Shown: positions 34,333 to 43,445, numbered from the stretch's first letter. The stretch is DNA of 64,000 nucleotides from Clostridia bacterium (GCA_017448975.1 JAFSKN010000047.1:1-64000), one strand, 5' to 3'. Notes: generated by a model from the sequence alone, not told the origin. A program made the numbers and translations.

Positions 34333-35766
34333 TTATCTGCTTCTTCCGGCTTTCATTTCCTTCTTTTGCTCATACATGAGGTGATCGGCCTTGCGGAACA
34401 CGTCGTCCACCGTGTCCTCCCCGTTGTAAAGGGCGTAGCCGATGGCGGCGTTGACCCTTTCCCAGGGCTGTCCATTTGCCGTAGTCAACGCAGCCTCGCG
34501 GAACTGCTCGATCCGCTCCTCAATGGCGTCGTAATCCCGGCCTTTTATCACCACCACGAATTCGTCGCCGCCGATGCGATAGACGGGAGAATGCAAGAAA
34601 ACTTCACAGATCAGGGAACAGGTCTTCTGGATGGCGACGTTTCCTTGTTCATGGCCGTAGGAATCGTTCATCTTTTTCAGATCGTTCATATCCACCATTA
34701 CGATGCCGTACCGCGCGTCGCCCCGCTCCATTTCCTCCGCCAGCTTGAGCGCCTGCTGATCGTAGGCCAGCTTGCTTCCAACGCCAGTCAGCGCGTCCCT
34801 GTGGGCCAGCTCGTTCATTTCGTCGGCTTCGATCCTGGTTTTCGTCAGCTCCTGGGTGGTGGTTTTCAGGCTGTCGATATAACCGTGAATATCCTGCACC
34901 ATTTCGCGCATGGAGGAATACAGGGATTGAATTTCATCCTTGGATTTGATGGGCAGATGATCCAGCTCGCTGTGGTCTTCCTTCTGGGCGCTGTAATGGG
35001 CGGCGGCGCTGCTGAGCAGATTGATGGGCCGGATGATGAACCGGTTGACCGCCAAAATGCCGATGACGCATACGAAAACGGTGAGCAATACCAGCGCCCC
35101 GGTGTAAAAGAGGATGAACTGGCTTTGCTGGGCGCGGATGGTTTCCATGGAGATATCCCCCATGGCATAGCAAATGACCGAACCATCCGCGCCGAACACC
35201 GGCGCTCCGGCGGTAACGAGCCAGCCGTAGGCCTCCGTATCGGTGATATAGGGCTTAAAGCCGATGGCGGGGTTTTGCAGCAGCTCCCGGTTATCGTCAT
35301 ACAGCGGATCGATGCAGCCGGGCGGGCAGGCGTCCTCATAAGCGCCGTCCACCAGGTAAATAAACGATTCTGTGGGCACGTCCAGCATCGCTAAGTACAG
35401 GCAGTCCACGTCGTTTACGTCCTGGATGCTTCTGAGCTGCTGGCGCAGGAACTGGAAAGCCTCCGTCTGCTCCAGATGGGCGTACAGGGCGATGTAGGCG
35501 TCAAACTCCGGCGTGCCCCAGGATTCGCTGTCCACCCGTTCCGGCGTGGCATTGAAGATTTCCATGATGGCGTCTTTCAGCGTCGCGGCCTTTTCCGTAT
35601 CCAGCACCGCCGCCATGGTACGGGTCAGGTCGTTGGCCCGGTTCCGGTAGGAATCGTCCACGATCCAACTGATGGCCAAACTGCATATCACGGTCGCCAC
35701 GATACTGAGGATCGCGGCGATGGCAATAATCAGGATCACTGTTTTCTTGCGCAGAGAAAATCTCAT
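34333..35766 (-). CDS. Membrane-bound GGDEF diguanylate cyclase
   Basis: The order of parts is: an N-terminal membrane anchor (residues 8-33), an extracellular sensor region of about 170 residues, a second membrane segment (about 217-240), a HAMP-like linker, a coiled segment, then the cyclase domain from about 310. The active-site motif RIGGDEFVVV is intact at about 397-406, so it should make cyclic-di-GMP from two GTP. No inhibitory RxxD motif is obvious. The external region contains a Cache-like pattern (YLVDGAYEDACPPGCIDP), suggesting small-molecule sensing. An HD-GYP protein near 63177 could degrade the signal. Confidence 0.88.
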   Translation of the reverse strand: MRFSLRKKTVILIIAIAAILSIVATVICSLAISWIVDDSYRNRANDLTRTMAAVLDTEKAATLKDAIMEIFNATPERVDSESWGTPEFDAYIALYAHLEQTEAFQFLRQQLRSIQDVNDVDCLYLAMLDVPTESFIYLVDGAYEDACPPGCIDPLYDDNRELLQNPAIGFKPYITDTEAYGWLVTAGAPVFGADGSVICYAMGDISMETIRAQQSQFILFYTGALVLLTVFVCVIGILAVNRFIIRPINLLSSAAAHYSAQKEDHSELDHLPIKSKDEIQSLYSSMREMVQDIHGYIDSLKTTTQELTKTRIEADEMNELAHRDALTGVGSKLAYDQQALKLAEEMERGDARYGIVMVDMNDLKKMNDSYGHEQGNVAIQKTCSLICEVFLHSPVYRIGGDEFVVVIKGRDYDAIEERIEQFREAALTTANGQPWERVNAAIGYALYNGEDTVDDVFRKADHLMYEQKKEMKAGRSR

Positions 35767-35890
35767 GTTTTTTTCCCCGATTTGACCTCAAAATTCAGTG
35801 GGTTTATGTCAGATATTTTAATACATCCACAAAAATATTATAAACGAACAGCCAATAAAAGGCAAGAGCAAAACCCAAACCATGGAAAAA

Positions 35891-35920
35891 ATACATGAAA
35901 ATACATGAAAATACATGAAA
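35891..35920 (+). repeat. Three perfect tandem copies of a 10-base repeat
   Basis: ATACATGAAA occurs three times in a row with no spacer. It lies in the 206-base gap between the GGDEF gene start and the dapB terminator. It could be a regulator-binding array or slipped-strand expansion. Confidence 0.85.
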
Positions 35921-35923
35921 AAG

Positions 35924-35954
35924 GTAAAAAAAGAGAAGCTCGCGGGCTTCTCTC
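35924..35954 (-). terminator. Terminator of the asd-dapA-dapB operon
   Basis: Stem AGAGAAGC/GCTTCTCT with loop TCGCGG-like bases, then on the minus strand a run of eight T, 18 bases after the dapB stop. Confidence 0.85.
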
Positions 35955-35972
35955 ATTACTGGGGGAAAATGC

Positions 35973-36725
35973 TTAGCTTTCCAGCAGGGCCTGGGCCAGG
36001 GCGTCCATATCGTATTCCCCGGGCTTTTGACCGGCGATAAACCGGGCGGCGCGCAGGGCGCCCCGGGCGAAAATGGAACGGTCCTGGGCGGAATGGGTGA
36101 GGGTGACGACTTCGGAGGGGCCGTAAAAGCCCACCTCGTGGTCGCCGGGCACGCTGCCGCCCCGGATGGCGTGGATGCCGATCTCGTTCTTTTCCCGCTT
36201 CTGGGTGCGGCCGTTGCGGCCGAACACCGGCAGGGTGCCGGGGCTGCTCACCGCGTCGTACAGCATGAGGGCCGTGCCGCTGGGGGCGTCGATCTTCTGA
36301 TTGTGGTGCTTTTCGATGATCTCGATGTCGAAATCCGGCAAAAGCCGGGACGCTTGGCGGGCCAGGGTGCGAAGCACGTAAACGCCCACGCTCATGTTGG
36401 CGCTGCGGAAAACGGGAATGGTTTTCGCGGCCTCCCGGATGGTTTTCAAATCCTCGTCATTATAGCCGGTGGCAGCCAGCACCAGGGGCAATTGATGCTC
36501 TTTCGCGTGGGCCAGCAAAGCGGGCAGCCCTTCCGGGCGGGAAAAATCCACGATCACGTCCGCTTCCTCCCGCACCAGGGAGAAGGAGGGGTATACGGGG
36601 AAATCGCTCCATTGTTCGGCCCGCACGTCCACACCGGCGATAATGGCGGCCTGTTCGTCCTCCGCCAGCTGCGCCACCTGACGGCCCATCCGGCCGCACG
36701 CGCCGGATAACAGAATCTTCAGCAT
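35973..36725 (-). CDS. dapB: 4-hydroxy-tetrahydrodipicolinate reductase
   Basis: This is the NAD(P)H-dependent reductase of lysine and diaminopimelate synthesis. It has an N-terminal Rossmann motif (ILLSGACGRMGRQVAQ), the catalytic EIIEKHHNQKIDAPSGTAL (about residues 140-158) and the C-terminal FYGPSEVVTLTHSAQDRSIFA. Length is normal at 250 residues. It overlaps dapA by seven bases and is the last gene of the operon. The product also feeds dipicolinate for spores. The longer frame reaching to 36893 lies within dapA and is rejected. Confidence 0.94.
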   Translation of the reverse strand: MLKILLSGACGRMGRQVAQLAEDEQAAIIAGVDVRAEQWSDFPVYPSFSLVREEADVIVDFSRPEGLPALLAHAKEHQLPLVLAATGYNDEDLKTIREAAKTIPVFRSANMSVGVYVLRTLARQASRLLPDFDIEIIEKHHNQKIDAPSGTALMLYDAVSSPGTLPVFGRNGRTQKREKNEIGIHAIRGGSVPGDHEVGFYGPSEVVTLTHSAQDRSIFARGALRAARFIAGQKPGEYDMDALAQALLES

Positions 36726-37594
36726 ATCAAACCTGCCTTTTGCATTTCTTCTTTCAGCATGTGTCCGTGTTCGGGGGAGAGGGGCGTGAGGGGCAGCCGC
36801 ACTTCGTTCCGGCACAGGCCCAGCGCCGCCGCCGCCGCCTTCACGGGAATGGGGTTCACTTCCAGGAACAGGGCGGTCATGAGAGGCAGCCATTGCAAAT
36901 TGAGCTTCGCGGCCTGATCCATGGGCAGGCGGCAGATATCGCCGGCGGCCTTGGGCGCGATATTGGCCAGTACGGAAATGGCGCCCAACCCGCCCACGGC
37001 GCGCACCGGGGCGATGATCTCATCCGAGCCGGAATAGAAAGCGATTTTGTCCCCGCACAGCCGGATCATATCCATGATCTGGGTCATGTTGCCGGAGGCT
37101 TCCTTCATGGCGATGATGCCCGGCTCGTCAGCCAGCGCTTCCAGCGTCTTTGGCTGCATGTTCAGCCCTGTGCGGGAGGGCACGTTGTACACGATCACCG
37201 GAAGGGCACCGTCCCGCGCGATGGCAGTATAGTGGGCGATGAGCCCGTTTTGGGTGGTTTTGTTGTAATAGGGGGTCACGCAAAGCTGGGCGTCCGCGCC
37301 CAGTTCACGGGCCCTTCGGGCCTTCTGGATCACGTCTGCGGTGTTGTTGCCGCCGGTGCCCGCGATGACGGGAATGCGATGGCTGACCTGCCGGATGATG
37401 AAGGAAAGCACATCCTCCCATTCCTTCCCCGTCATGGCGGAGGGTTCGCCGGTGGTGCCGCAGGCGACGATGGCGTCCACGCCCTCGTTTACCTGGAATT
37501 CCACCAGGTTTTTCAGGGCGTCATAGTCCACCTCACCCTTTTGAAAGGGCGTAATCAGGGCTGTGGCACAGCCTGTGAACAGCACGTTGGACAT
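36719..37594 (-). CDS. dapA: 4-hydroxy-tetrahydrodipicolinate synthase
   Basis: The enzyme condenses pyruvate with aspartate semialdehyde. At 291 residues it shows ACGTTGEP (44-51), the YYNKTTQNGL stretch with the proton-relay tyrosine, YNVPSRTG (about 133-140) and the Schiff-base lysine in AMKEASGN (about 160-167). It lies between asd and dapB. GAAAGGAGC precedes the start. Confidence 0.94.
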   Translation of the reverse strand: MSNVLFTGCATALITPFQKGEVDYDALKNLVEFQVNEGVDAIVACGTTGEPSAMTGKEWEDVLSFIIRQVSHRIPVIAGTGGNNTADVIQKARRARELGADAQLCVTPYYNKTTQNGLIAHYTAIARDGALPVIVYNVPSRTGLNMQPKTLEALADEPGIIAMKEASGNMTQIMDMIRLCGDKIAFYSGSDEIIAPVRAVGGLGAISVLANIAPKAAGDICRLPMDQAAKLNLQWLPLMTALFLEVNPIPVKAAAAALGLCRNEVRLPLTPLSPEHGHMLKEEMQKAGLIC

Positions 37595-37631
37595 GGTTTG
37601 CTCCTTTCGATGCTTTTTATCAATGAACGGT

Positions 37632-38720
37632 TTACTTCCTCACAATATACCCCTGCGCGCACAGCAGCTCGGCGGACAGCACGCCGCCGCCGGCAGCGCC
37701 GCGGAGGGTGTTGTGGGAAAGGCAAACGAACTTATAATCGAAGATGGGGTCTTCCCGAAGGCGGCCCACGGAAATGCCCATGCCGCGCTCAAAGTCGCGG
37801 TCCAGGCGGGTCTGGGGCCGGTCCGGCTCCTCCATATAGCGGATGAAGGGGGCGGGGGCGCTGGGCAGCTTGAGTTTCTGGGCCACGGTTTCATAGTGTG
37901 CCCAGCGGTCCAGCATTTCTTCCATGGCGGGCTTGCGGTCAAAGGATACGCTCACCGCCGCCATGTGGCCGTCGGCCACGGGCACCCGCAGGCACTGGGC
38001 GCTGATCACGGGCAGCTCTGCCAGCTCGATGGCGTTGCCTTCGGCGTTCAGCTTGCCCCAAATCTTCCGGGGCTCCTGCTCGCTCTTTTCTTCCTCGCCG
38101 CCGATGTAGGGAATCACGTTGTCCAGGATCTCCGGCCAGCGGTCAAAGGTCTTGCCCGCGCCGGAAATGGCCTGGTAGGTGCAAACGAACACGTTCTTGG
38201 GGCCGAAATCCATGAGGGGCGTCAGGGCGGGCACGTAGCTCTGGATGGAGCAGTTGGGCTTCACGGCGATAAAGCCCCGCTTCGTGCCCAGGCGCTGGCG
38301 CTGGGCGGCGATCACGGCGGTATGGGCGGAATTGATCTCGGGGATCAGCATGGGCACGTCGGGCACCAACCGGCAGGCGCTGTTGTTGCTCACCACGGGC
38401 GTTTCGGCCTTGGCGTAGCTTTCTTCCAGCTCGCGGGTGGCCTTTTTGTCCATGGCCGTGGCGCAGAACACAAAATCGCACAGGGCGGAAACCTTTTCTA
38501 CTTCCGCCGCGTCCATCACGGTCATATTCGCCGCCTTTTCGGGAATGGGCCAGGAGAAGGCCCAGCGGCCCTCCACTGCCTCCCGGTAGGTTTTGCCCGC
38601 GCTGCGGCCGCTGGCGGCCAGGGCGGAAATCTCAAACCAGGGGTGATTCTCCAGGAGCGACACGAACCGCTGGCCCACCATGCCGGTGGCGCCGATGATC
38701 CCAACGCGATACTTTTCCAT
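37632..38720 (-). CDS. asd: Aspartate-semialdehyde dehydrogenase, archaeal/fungal-type length
   Basis: The 362-residue enzyme reduces aspartyl phosphate to aspartate semialdehyde. It has the nucleotide-binding start IIGATGMVGQRFV (residues 8-20), the catalytic cysteine in KPNCSIQSY (about 155) and a GAGKTFDRWPEIL segment after VCTYQAISG. This is the longer class found in archaea, fungi and some Clostridia. The order asd-dapA-dapB is the pathway order. The start is set at MEKYRV, preceded by GAAAGGATG; an ATG three codons upstream is possible. Confidence 0.92.
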   Translation of the reverse strand: MEKYRVGIIGATGMVGQRFVSLLENHPWFEISALAASGRSAGKTYREAVEGRWAFSWPIPEKAANMTVMDAAEVEKVSALCDFVFCATAMDKKATRELEESYAKAETPVVSNNSACRLVPDVPMLIPEINSAHTAVIAAQRQRLGTKRGFIAVKPNCSIQSYVPALTPLMDFGPKNVFVCTYQAISGAGKTFDRWPEILDNVIPYIGGEEEKSEQEPRKIWGKLNAEGNAIELAELPVISAQCLRVPVADGHMAAVSVSFDRKPAMEEMLDRWAHYETVAQKLKLPSAPAPFIRYMEEPDRPQTRLDRDFERGMGISVGRLREDPIFDYKFVCLSHNTLRGAAGGGVLSAELLCAQGYIVRK

Positions 38721-38786
38721 AATGCACATCCTTTCTTCATCCTATCCTATGCGGCGGGTAAAAAGCGGGTAACCGAGGGGGATATT

Positions 38787-39494
38787 TCAAAAATGTACCC
38801 GGCGGCGGACTTCCTCCCGCACGGACCGGTTGCCATTGATGAAAAACAGGGAAAGGGAAATGAACAGGCAGGGGGCCAGCACAAAGGGGGACCACACAAA
38901 TTCGCCCGCCATTTGATTTGCCGCGGCGTGCAGCCATTCGATCGCAAGGCATTCCAGCGCGCACCCCGCGAACGATACGGCGAGCAGCGTGAGCTTATTG
39001 AGCCATCCCCGCCGCCACAGCACGGTGATCAGGGTGATGATGGCCGCCCCTAAGGCAATGGACGGCAGGGCGATGGGGAAAAACCACCGGCCGGAGGAGC
39101 TTAGCCGCTCCACCAGGAACAAATACCCATTCAGGCACAGAAAGGAAGCGCCAATGGCAAAATAGGTATGATACCGGGGCACCGCCAGCGGTATGGACAC
39201 CGAAAGGAACAGCATGATCAGCGCGCCGGAGGCATAGCCGCTCCAGGTCACGCCCCCTGTGACCAGCAGATCGATCACCAGACACAGCCCGGCGGGAGCC
39301 AGCAGCATCAGGGCCGACAGCATGAGCAGAAAACGCTTGCTGCGCTTTAGCTCCTGTTCCGGCGTGCGCACCGGATAGGATTTTGGCGCGGCGTGCCTTT
39401 CCGGTTCCGCCGGGTCATAAACCGGCGTTTGGCACAGGGGGCAGCGCTTTTCGCCGTCCCCTAACTTCACGCCGCAGTGAACACAGTAAGCCAT
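38787..39494 (-). CDS. Zinc-ribbon membrane protein (DUF6320-like)
   Basis: The 235-residue protein starts with a zinc-ribbon CVHCGVKL and CPLCQTPVY (four cysteines, residues 4-24). After a short linker follow about six hydrophobic segments (from residue 53). It starts three bases after the condensation-domain gene, so the two are coupled. Similar zinc-ribbon membrane proteins pair with alcohol-acetyltransferase-like genes in gut Firmicutes. The function is unknown. Confidence 0.7.
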   Translation of the reverse strand: MAYCVHCGVKLGDGEKRCPLCQTPVYDPAEPERHAAPKSYPVRTPEQELKRSKRFLLMLSALMLLAPAGLCLVIDLLVTGGVTWSGYASGALIMLFLSVSIPLAVPRYHTYFAIGASFLCLNGYLFLVERLSSSGRWFFPIALPSIALGAAIITLITVLWRRGWLNKLTLLAVSFAGCALECLAIEWLHAAANQMAGEFVWSPFVLAPCLFISLSLFFINGNRSVREEVRRRVHF

Positions 39495-39497
39495 GCT

Positions 39498-40778
39498 TCA
39501 ATCATCCTCCATGTTGCTTTCCACCGTGACCGGCACGCCCTTCTCCACCAGAAAGCGCAGCATTTCCCGGGGCAGGGTGGTTTCCCGGATGTTGCTGGAA
39601 AAAATCAGGCGCAGGTCGCTGCCTGTGGTGACGGAGGCGCAGTTGCACAGCGGCGAGGAGGGCGGCCCCAACTGGAATTCAAAGCGGCGGATCAGCCGGT
39701 CCGCGCCCGTGGGCAGCTCGGTGCGGCCCAGATTGGAGAGCGTGGCGGTCACCAGCCGGTCGCCCGCCTTGTGGAAAATGCTGCTGATGACCCAGTTTTT
39801 GATGAAGCGGGGCACCAGACGCACCAGCAGGTTCTTTTCGTCCGCCACGTTGGTGGCGATCACGGCGCTGAGCAGCTTGGGGTTCACGGCGTACTTCATG
39901 TACGCGTGTACTTCGCCCACGATTTCCTCGAAGGTGTAGGCCCCTAAGCGCGGATCGATGCCGGGATTGACGAAGGTGGAAAAATTGCGCATGGTGGGCG
40001 AGGGGTAAAAGGCCCGCATGTTCACCGGCACAGATACCCGCAGGGGCTTTTTGCGCCGGGGGTGCTGGGCTTCCTGGCTTTGATAGGCCACCCACAGCAT
40101 CACGCTCACCAGATATTCCGTCACCGTGACGTTCAGCTTCTTCGCCTCGCAAAGCAGCGGCGCGCAGGGGATGGAAGCGGCGATGATGTGCAGGGTGTGG
40201 GGGATTTCCGCCGTGGCGGGGAAATGGTAAGCCGGTTCTTCCTTCCGGGACGCCCGCACCCGGGGCAGGGGCATGCGCAGGAAAGCGTCCCCCGTTTCCT
40301 CCGGGCTGGGCTTATCCAGGGGCCTTGCCGCGCCGTGATCGAACTGGACTTTTTTCCCGCCCAAGCGCAGGTATTCCACCGCCAGGGTCTTGATGAAGGT
40401 CAGGCCCCCGCTTCCGTCCGTCAGCGAATGGAAAAACTCCGCCGAAATGCGGCTGCGGTAATAGAATACCCGGAGCAGATACCCGTGATCCTGATGGAAA
40501 CGGAAAGGCATGCAGGGATGGCCCGCGTCCTGCCGCACGGTCAGCGGCTCCCGGATCTCCTCCAAGTAATACCAGAACAGGCCGGAGCGCATGCGCACCT
40601 TGAGGGAAGGAAAGCGGGGCAGCACGTTGTCCACCGCCTGCTGCAATCGCTTTGGGTCAACGGCTTCGGTCAGTTCCACCGAAATGCGGAAGGCGCTGCT
40701 CCACCGAAAGGAGGAAACCGCCGGATACAGCTTGCCCGCGTTATCCAGCTTGAACCAACGCTTCCCGCGCAAGGCCAT
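39498..40778 (-). CDS. Condensation/alcohol acetyltransferase-like protein
   Basis: The 426-residue protein has the chloramphenicol-acetyltransferase-like fold of condensation domains and alcohol acetyltransferases. The catalytic-type motif FFHSLTDGSGGL (H-x3-D-G) is at about residue 112. The end resembles papA/WES structure (SNLGRTELP about 350). It could acylate an alcohol or lipid. Its partner is the zinc-ribbon membrane protein directly downstream. ATG 40778 follows GGGAGGGAAT; the frame is open upstream only through the promoter. Confidence 0.7.
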   Translation of the reverse strand: MALRGKRWFKLDNAGKLYPAVSSFRWSSAFRISVELTEAVDPKRLQQAVDNVLPRFPSLKVRMRSGLFWYYLEEIREPLTVRQDAGHPCMPFRFHQDHGYLLRVFYYRSRISAEFFHSLTDGSGGLTFIKTLAVEYLRLGGKKVQFDHGAARPLDKPSPEETGDAFLRMPLPRVRASRKEEPAYHFPATAEIPHTLHIIAASIPCAPLLCEAKKLNVTVTEYLVSVMLWVAYQSQEAQHPRRKKPLRVSVPVNMRAFYPSPTMRNFSTFVNPGIDPRLGAYTFEEIVGEVHAYMKYAVNPKLLSAVIATNVADEKNLLVRLVPRFIKNWVISSIFHKAGDRLVTATLSNLGRTELPTGADRLIRRFEFQLGPPSSPLCNCASVTTGSDLRLIFSSNIRETTLPREMLRFLVEKGVPVTVESNMEDD

Positions 40779-40799
40779 TCCCTCCTCCCGTACTGGCAC

Positions 40800-40828
40800 A
40801 GTATACCATAAATAACCACGGCGCACAA
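40800..40828 (-). promoter_or_regulatory. Promoter of the acyltransferase-like operon
   Basis: Minus-strand TTGTGC (40823-40828), 17-base spacer, TATACT (40800-40805), 22 bases before the ATG. Confidence 0.7.
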
Positions 40829-40906
40829 GGCGCTGAAAGGAATTGTATGAAAGTTTATGCATCGTTTACAATCAGGCGGGATTTATCAAAATATCTGGGA
40901 TGGCTA

Positions 40907-40935
40907 TGGACGAAAAATGCAAATCATGCTATAAT
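40907..40935 (+). promoter_or_regulatory. Promoter of the first NlpC/P60-like gene
   Basis: TGGACG (40907-40912), 17-base spacer, TATAAT (40930-40935). The -35 is weak, the -10 perfect. The divergent gap 40779-40980 holds both promoters and nothing else I can support. Confidence 0.65.
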
Positions 40936-40980
40936 ATGCCATCCGTTGGCAAACGCGCGGAAAGAACAAAAGGAAGAAGG

Positions 40981-41907
40981 ATGGAACCTTTTATGAAAAA
41001 ATGTATCGCATTAGCGCTTTTACTGATCCTCCTTTGCGGCGTCGTGGGCGCGAGCGCGGAAGTGGAAAAAAACCCGCTGCTGGACGCGGCTTTTACCGCC
41101 ATTGAAAAGGACAATATTTTTCAGCGCCGCTATAACGAACTGACCGGGTCCAACGTGGAATCCCTGTTTGAGCTGGGCGTTCCTTACTTTTTCGGCCAGC
41201 AGGTCAGCAACGGCAAGCTGCTGAACAAAACGTATCTGGTTTCCAAATATCCGGAATACGCCATCAAAAAATGCTTGGAGGTCACCAAGACCTTCAGGAC
41301 GGGCGAACTGTATATTTATGGCTTTGACTGCTCCGGCTATACCCGGTGGATTTACGACCAGTGCGGCAAAGGCTTCCATCCCGGTCTGCAGGATATGATC
41401 GTCAAATACGAGAACCGGAAGTATCATCTGTATAACGGCGGCACCAACTGGACCAGCGCCAAGAAAGAGATGCCCCCCTACAACGAATTGAAGGACACCC
41501 TGCAGGTGGGCGATCTGCTGGTGACGAAACATTCCGCCCGCCATATCATGATGTATATCGGCACCTTGGCCGATTACGGCTTCACAGCGGAGGAAGTGCC
41601 CGATCTGGCCCCTTATCTGGACTACCCCCTGGTGATCCACTGCGGCCCCAGCCCCTTCTACGGCGATCGTTTCCAGAAGCTGATCGACGAGAACCCGGAG
41701 CGCTACGGCCGCTGCCATACCACCAACGGCGGCGTGGAAGTGTCCATTATCGGCGTGAAGCCCGAGGAAGCGACCCATCATATCACCGTTTATCATACCC
41801 CCATTTACAGCGTGGATTACGATTATTTCCTGATCGACGACGGCAATTACATGCTGACCCTTCGGGATATCGATAACGCCACCTCCTTCTGCTGGTACAG
41901 AATGTAA
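40981..41907 (+). CDS. Secreted NlpC/P60-like cysteine peptidase, copy 1
   Basis: The 308-residue protein has a signal peptide (LALLLILLCGVVGASA, cleaved before EVEKN). A domain of the NlpC/P60 type follows: catalytic cysteine in YGFDCSGYTRW (about residue 119) and histidine in SARHIMMYIG (about 189), with a further IHCGPSPF near 220 that may complete the site. It should act outside the cell, possibly cutting cell-wall peptides. There is no cell-wall-binding domain. AGGAAGAAGG precedes the start; MKK at 40993 is an alternative. It is about half identical to the next gene, a tandem duplicate. Confidence 0.72.
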   Translation: MEPFMKKCIALALLLILLCGVVGASAEVEKNPLLDAAFTAIEKDNIFQRRYNELTGSNVESLFELGVPYFFGQQVSNGKLLNKTYLVSKYPEYAIKKCLEVTKTFRTGELYIYGFDCSGYTRWIYDQCGKGFHPGLQDMIVKYENRKYHLYNGGTNWTSAKKEMPPYNELKDTLQVGDLLVTKHSARHIMMYIGTLADYGFTAEEVPDLAPYLDYPLVIHCGPSPFYGDRFQKLIDENPERYGRCHTTNGGVEVSIIGVKPEEATHHITVYHTPIYSVDYDYFLIDDGNYMLTLRDIDNATSFCWYRM

Positions 41908-42029
41908 CAAAAAAGAATTTTCCCCTGCGAAAGCCCATGTTCGCAGGGTAAAACTCTGTAAAGAGAGGATGAGCGCATGGGCGCTTCCGCATGGAAAAGC
42001 GGCGGGCATCCAAAAGAAAGGAAACGACG

Positions 42030-42908
42030 ATGAAAAGGATTTTTGCGCTGGCGCTGGTTTTGCTGTGCCTGGGAAGCCTGTGTCAGGCCCGGGCGGAGGT
42101 GGAGCGCAGCCCTTTCCTGGATCACGCCTTTGCGGCGCTGGAAAAAGGGAACATCTTTATGGAGCGCTACAACGCCCTCACCGGGGCCGATGTGGAACCG
42201 CTGTTTGAATTGGGCATTCCCTATCTGTTCGGCGGTACGGAAGGCGGCGGCGTATTCAACAAATGGCCCGAATACAACAAACGCCTCTGCTGGCAGGATT
42301 CCAAGTTTTTCGTGAAGGACAAGGTATACATCAACGGGTTTGACTGCACGGGTTTTACCCGCTGGGTCTACCACAAATGCGGCCTGCCGGAGCACGATAC
42401 CCTGGCGAACCTGGCCCTGAACTGGGGCGAATATACCCGCAATTACGTGTATTCCCAGCGTCCCGGCCAGCATCTGCCGCCCTACGAGGAGCTGAGCGCT
42501 TCCCTGCGGGTGGGGGATTTGTTCATCATGAAGCACCCGGATTCCACATACCGCCATATCGTCATGTACATTGGCACCTTAGCCGATTATGGCTTTACGG
42601 CGGAGGAAGTGCCCGATTTAGCCGATTATCTGGCTTTTCCCCTGGTGATCCATTGCAGTACCCATCCCCAGTACGGGGAGCGGTTCCAGCAATTCATCGA
42701 CAGCCACCCGGAGGAATACGGCAACTGCCTCACCACCGACGGCGGGGTGCAGGTGTCCATCATCGGCGTGCCGCTGGAAAAGACCCCTTATCACACCCAC
42801 GTGCAGAATACCGATTTTTCCTATTTCCTGCTGCCGGACGGCTCCGTCATGACGGCGCTGAACGTGTTTGGCCTGTCCTCCTACTGCTGGTACAGGATGA
42901 ACCCTTAA
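42030..42908 (+). CDS. Secreted NlpC/P60-like cysteine peptidase, copy 2
   Basis: The 292-residue paralog of the preceding gene has the same layout: signal peptide ending LCQARA, the FDCTGFTRW cysteine motif, TYRHIVMYIGTLADYGFTAEEVP and the CWYRM end. It lacks about 15 residues after the FG motif near position 70 compared with copy 1. AAGAAAGGAAACG precedes the ATG. A hairpin (CCCTGCGAA/TTCGCAGGG, about 41925-41950) in the 122-base gap may attenuate or end the first transcript. It overlaps the convergent MazG gene by four bases. Confidence 0.72.
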   Translation: MKRIFALALVLLCLGSLCQARAEVERSPFLDHAFAALEKGNIFMERYNALTGADVEPLFELGIPYLFGGTEGGGVFNKWPEYNKRLCWQDSKFFVKDKVYINGFDCTGFTRWVYHKCGLPEHDTLANLALNWGEYTRNYVYSQRPGQHLPPYEELSASLRVGDLFIMKHPDSTYRHIVMYIGTLADYGFTAEEVPDLADYLAFPLVIHCSTHPQYGERFQQFIDSHPEEYGNCLTTDGGVQVSIIGVPLEKTPYHTHVQNTDFSYFLLPDGSVMTALNVFGLSSYCWYRMNP

Positions 42909-43261
42909 TCCTTTAAGTACGCACGGTGTTCCCCCGGAAAATCCCGTTTCAGGTTCCGGTCGGCTTTTTCCTGGTATGCCCGCTCGAATTCCTCCGCTTT
43001 CACGCCGCAGCACAGCAGCACGTCCGTCAGGTACATGAACACATCCGCCATTTCCTCGCAGAAATGGGCGCGCACGGCTTCGTCATCCACCACCGCCTGC
43101 GCGCCTCTTTTTTTCAGGATGGCGGACACCTCCCCGATTTCCTCCACGGCGTAGAGCAGATGATGCTTGGCGGTTTCCGGGCTGTCGCCCTCCCAAACGC
43201 CTTTGTATTTCTCCTGCAATTCGTTCTGAATGTCCATCAGATCCTGCATGGTCATGCCCAT
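42905..43261 (-). CDS. MazG-like nucleotide pyrophosphohydrolase
   Basis: The 118-residue all-helical protein has the MazG metal-binding pattern EEIGEV (about residues 40-45) and EEMADVFMYL (about 69-78). Such enzymes hydrolyse NTPs or dNTPs to the monophosphate and act in house-cleaning or stress. The start is MGMT after ACGGAG; the upstream in-frame start lacks a site. Confidence 0.82.
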   Translation of the reverse strand: MGMTMQDLMDIQNELQEKYKGVWEGDSPETAKHHLLYAVEEIGEVSAILKKRGAQAVVDDEAVRAHFCEEMADVFMYLTDVLLCCGVKAEEFERAYQEKADRNLKRDFPGEHRAYLKD

Positions 43262-43371
43262 ATTTTTTCTCCGTTTCGTGTTATTTCTGCAACATTGTAC
43301 CACCAGGACGAGAAATCGTAAAGCAAAATAAAAAAACTGCCTCTCAGATGAAAGACAGCTTTTGAAAGTAA

Positions 43372-43445
43372 GCCTTTTTATGGCTTTCTTGGAAGGGGGC
43401 CTGGGGGAAACCGTTCTATGGCCTCCAAAGAACGGTTTCCCCCAG
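43372..43445. repeat. Dispersed repeat with intact GGGGGAAACC hairpin
   Basis: GGCTTTCTTGGAAGGGGG at 43382-43399 matches 1768 and 49585. A 21-bp hairpin follows at 43401-43421 and 43425-43445 with loop CCT and one mismatch. Its stem begins CTGGGGGAAACC and ends TGG. Against the split copy at 1785/29265, the middle of the stem differs (GTTCTA in place of ACGCTT) while its partner strand changes to match, so pairing is conserved. It lies 16 bases past the gdhA stop. Confidence 0.8.

Noticed and set aside
35891-35920. Tandem repeats as a CRISPR array
   Set aside because: Units are 10 bases with no spacers, and no cas genes are present.
36740-39053. Two long plus-strand frames opposite dapA, dapB and asd
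   Set aside because: Shadows of three recognised enzymes with intact motifs; the peptides are glycine- and histidine-rich as expected from antisense reading.
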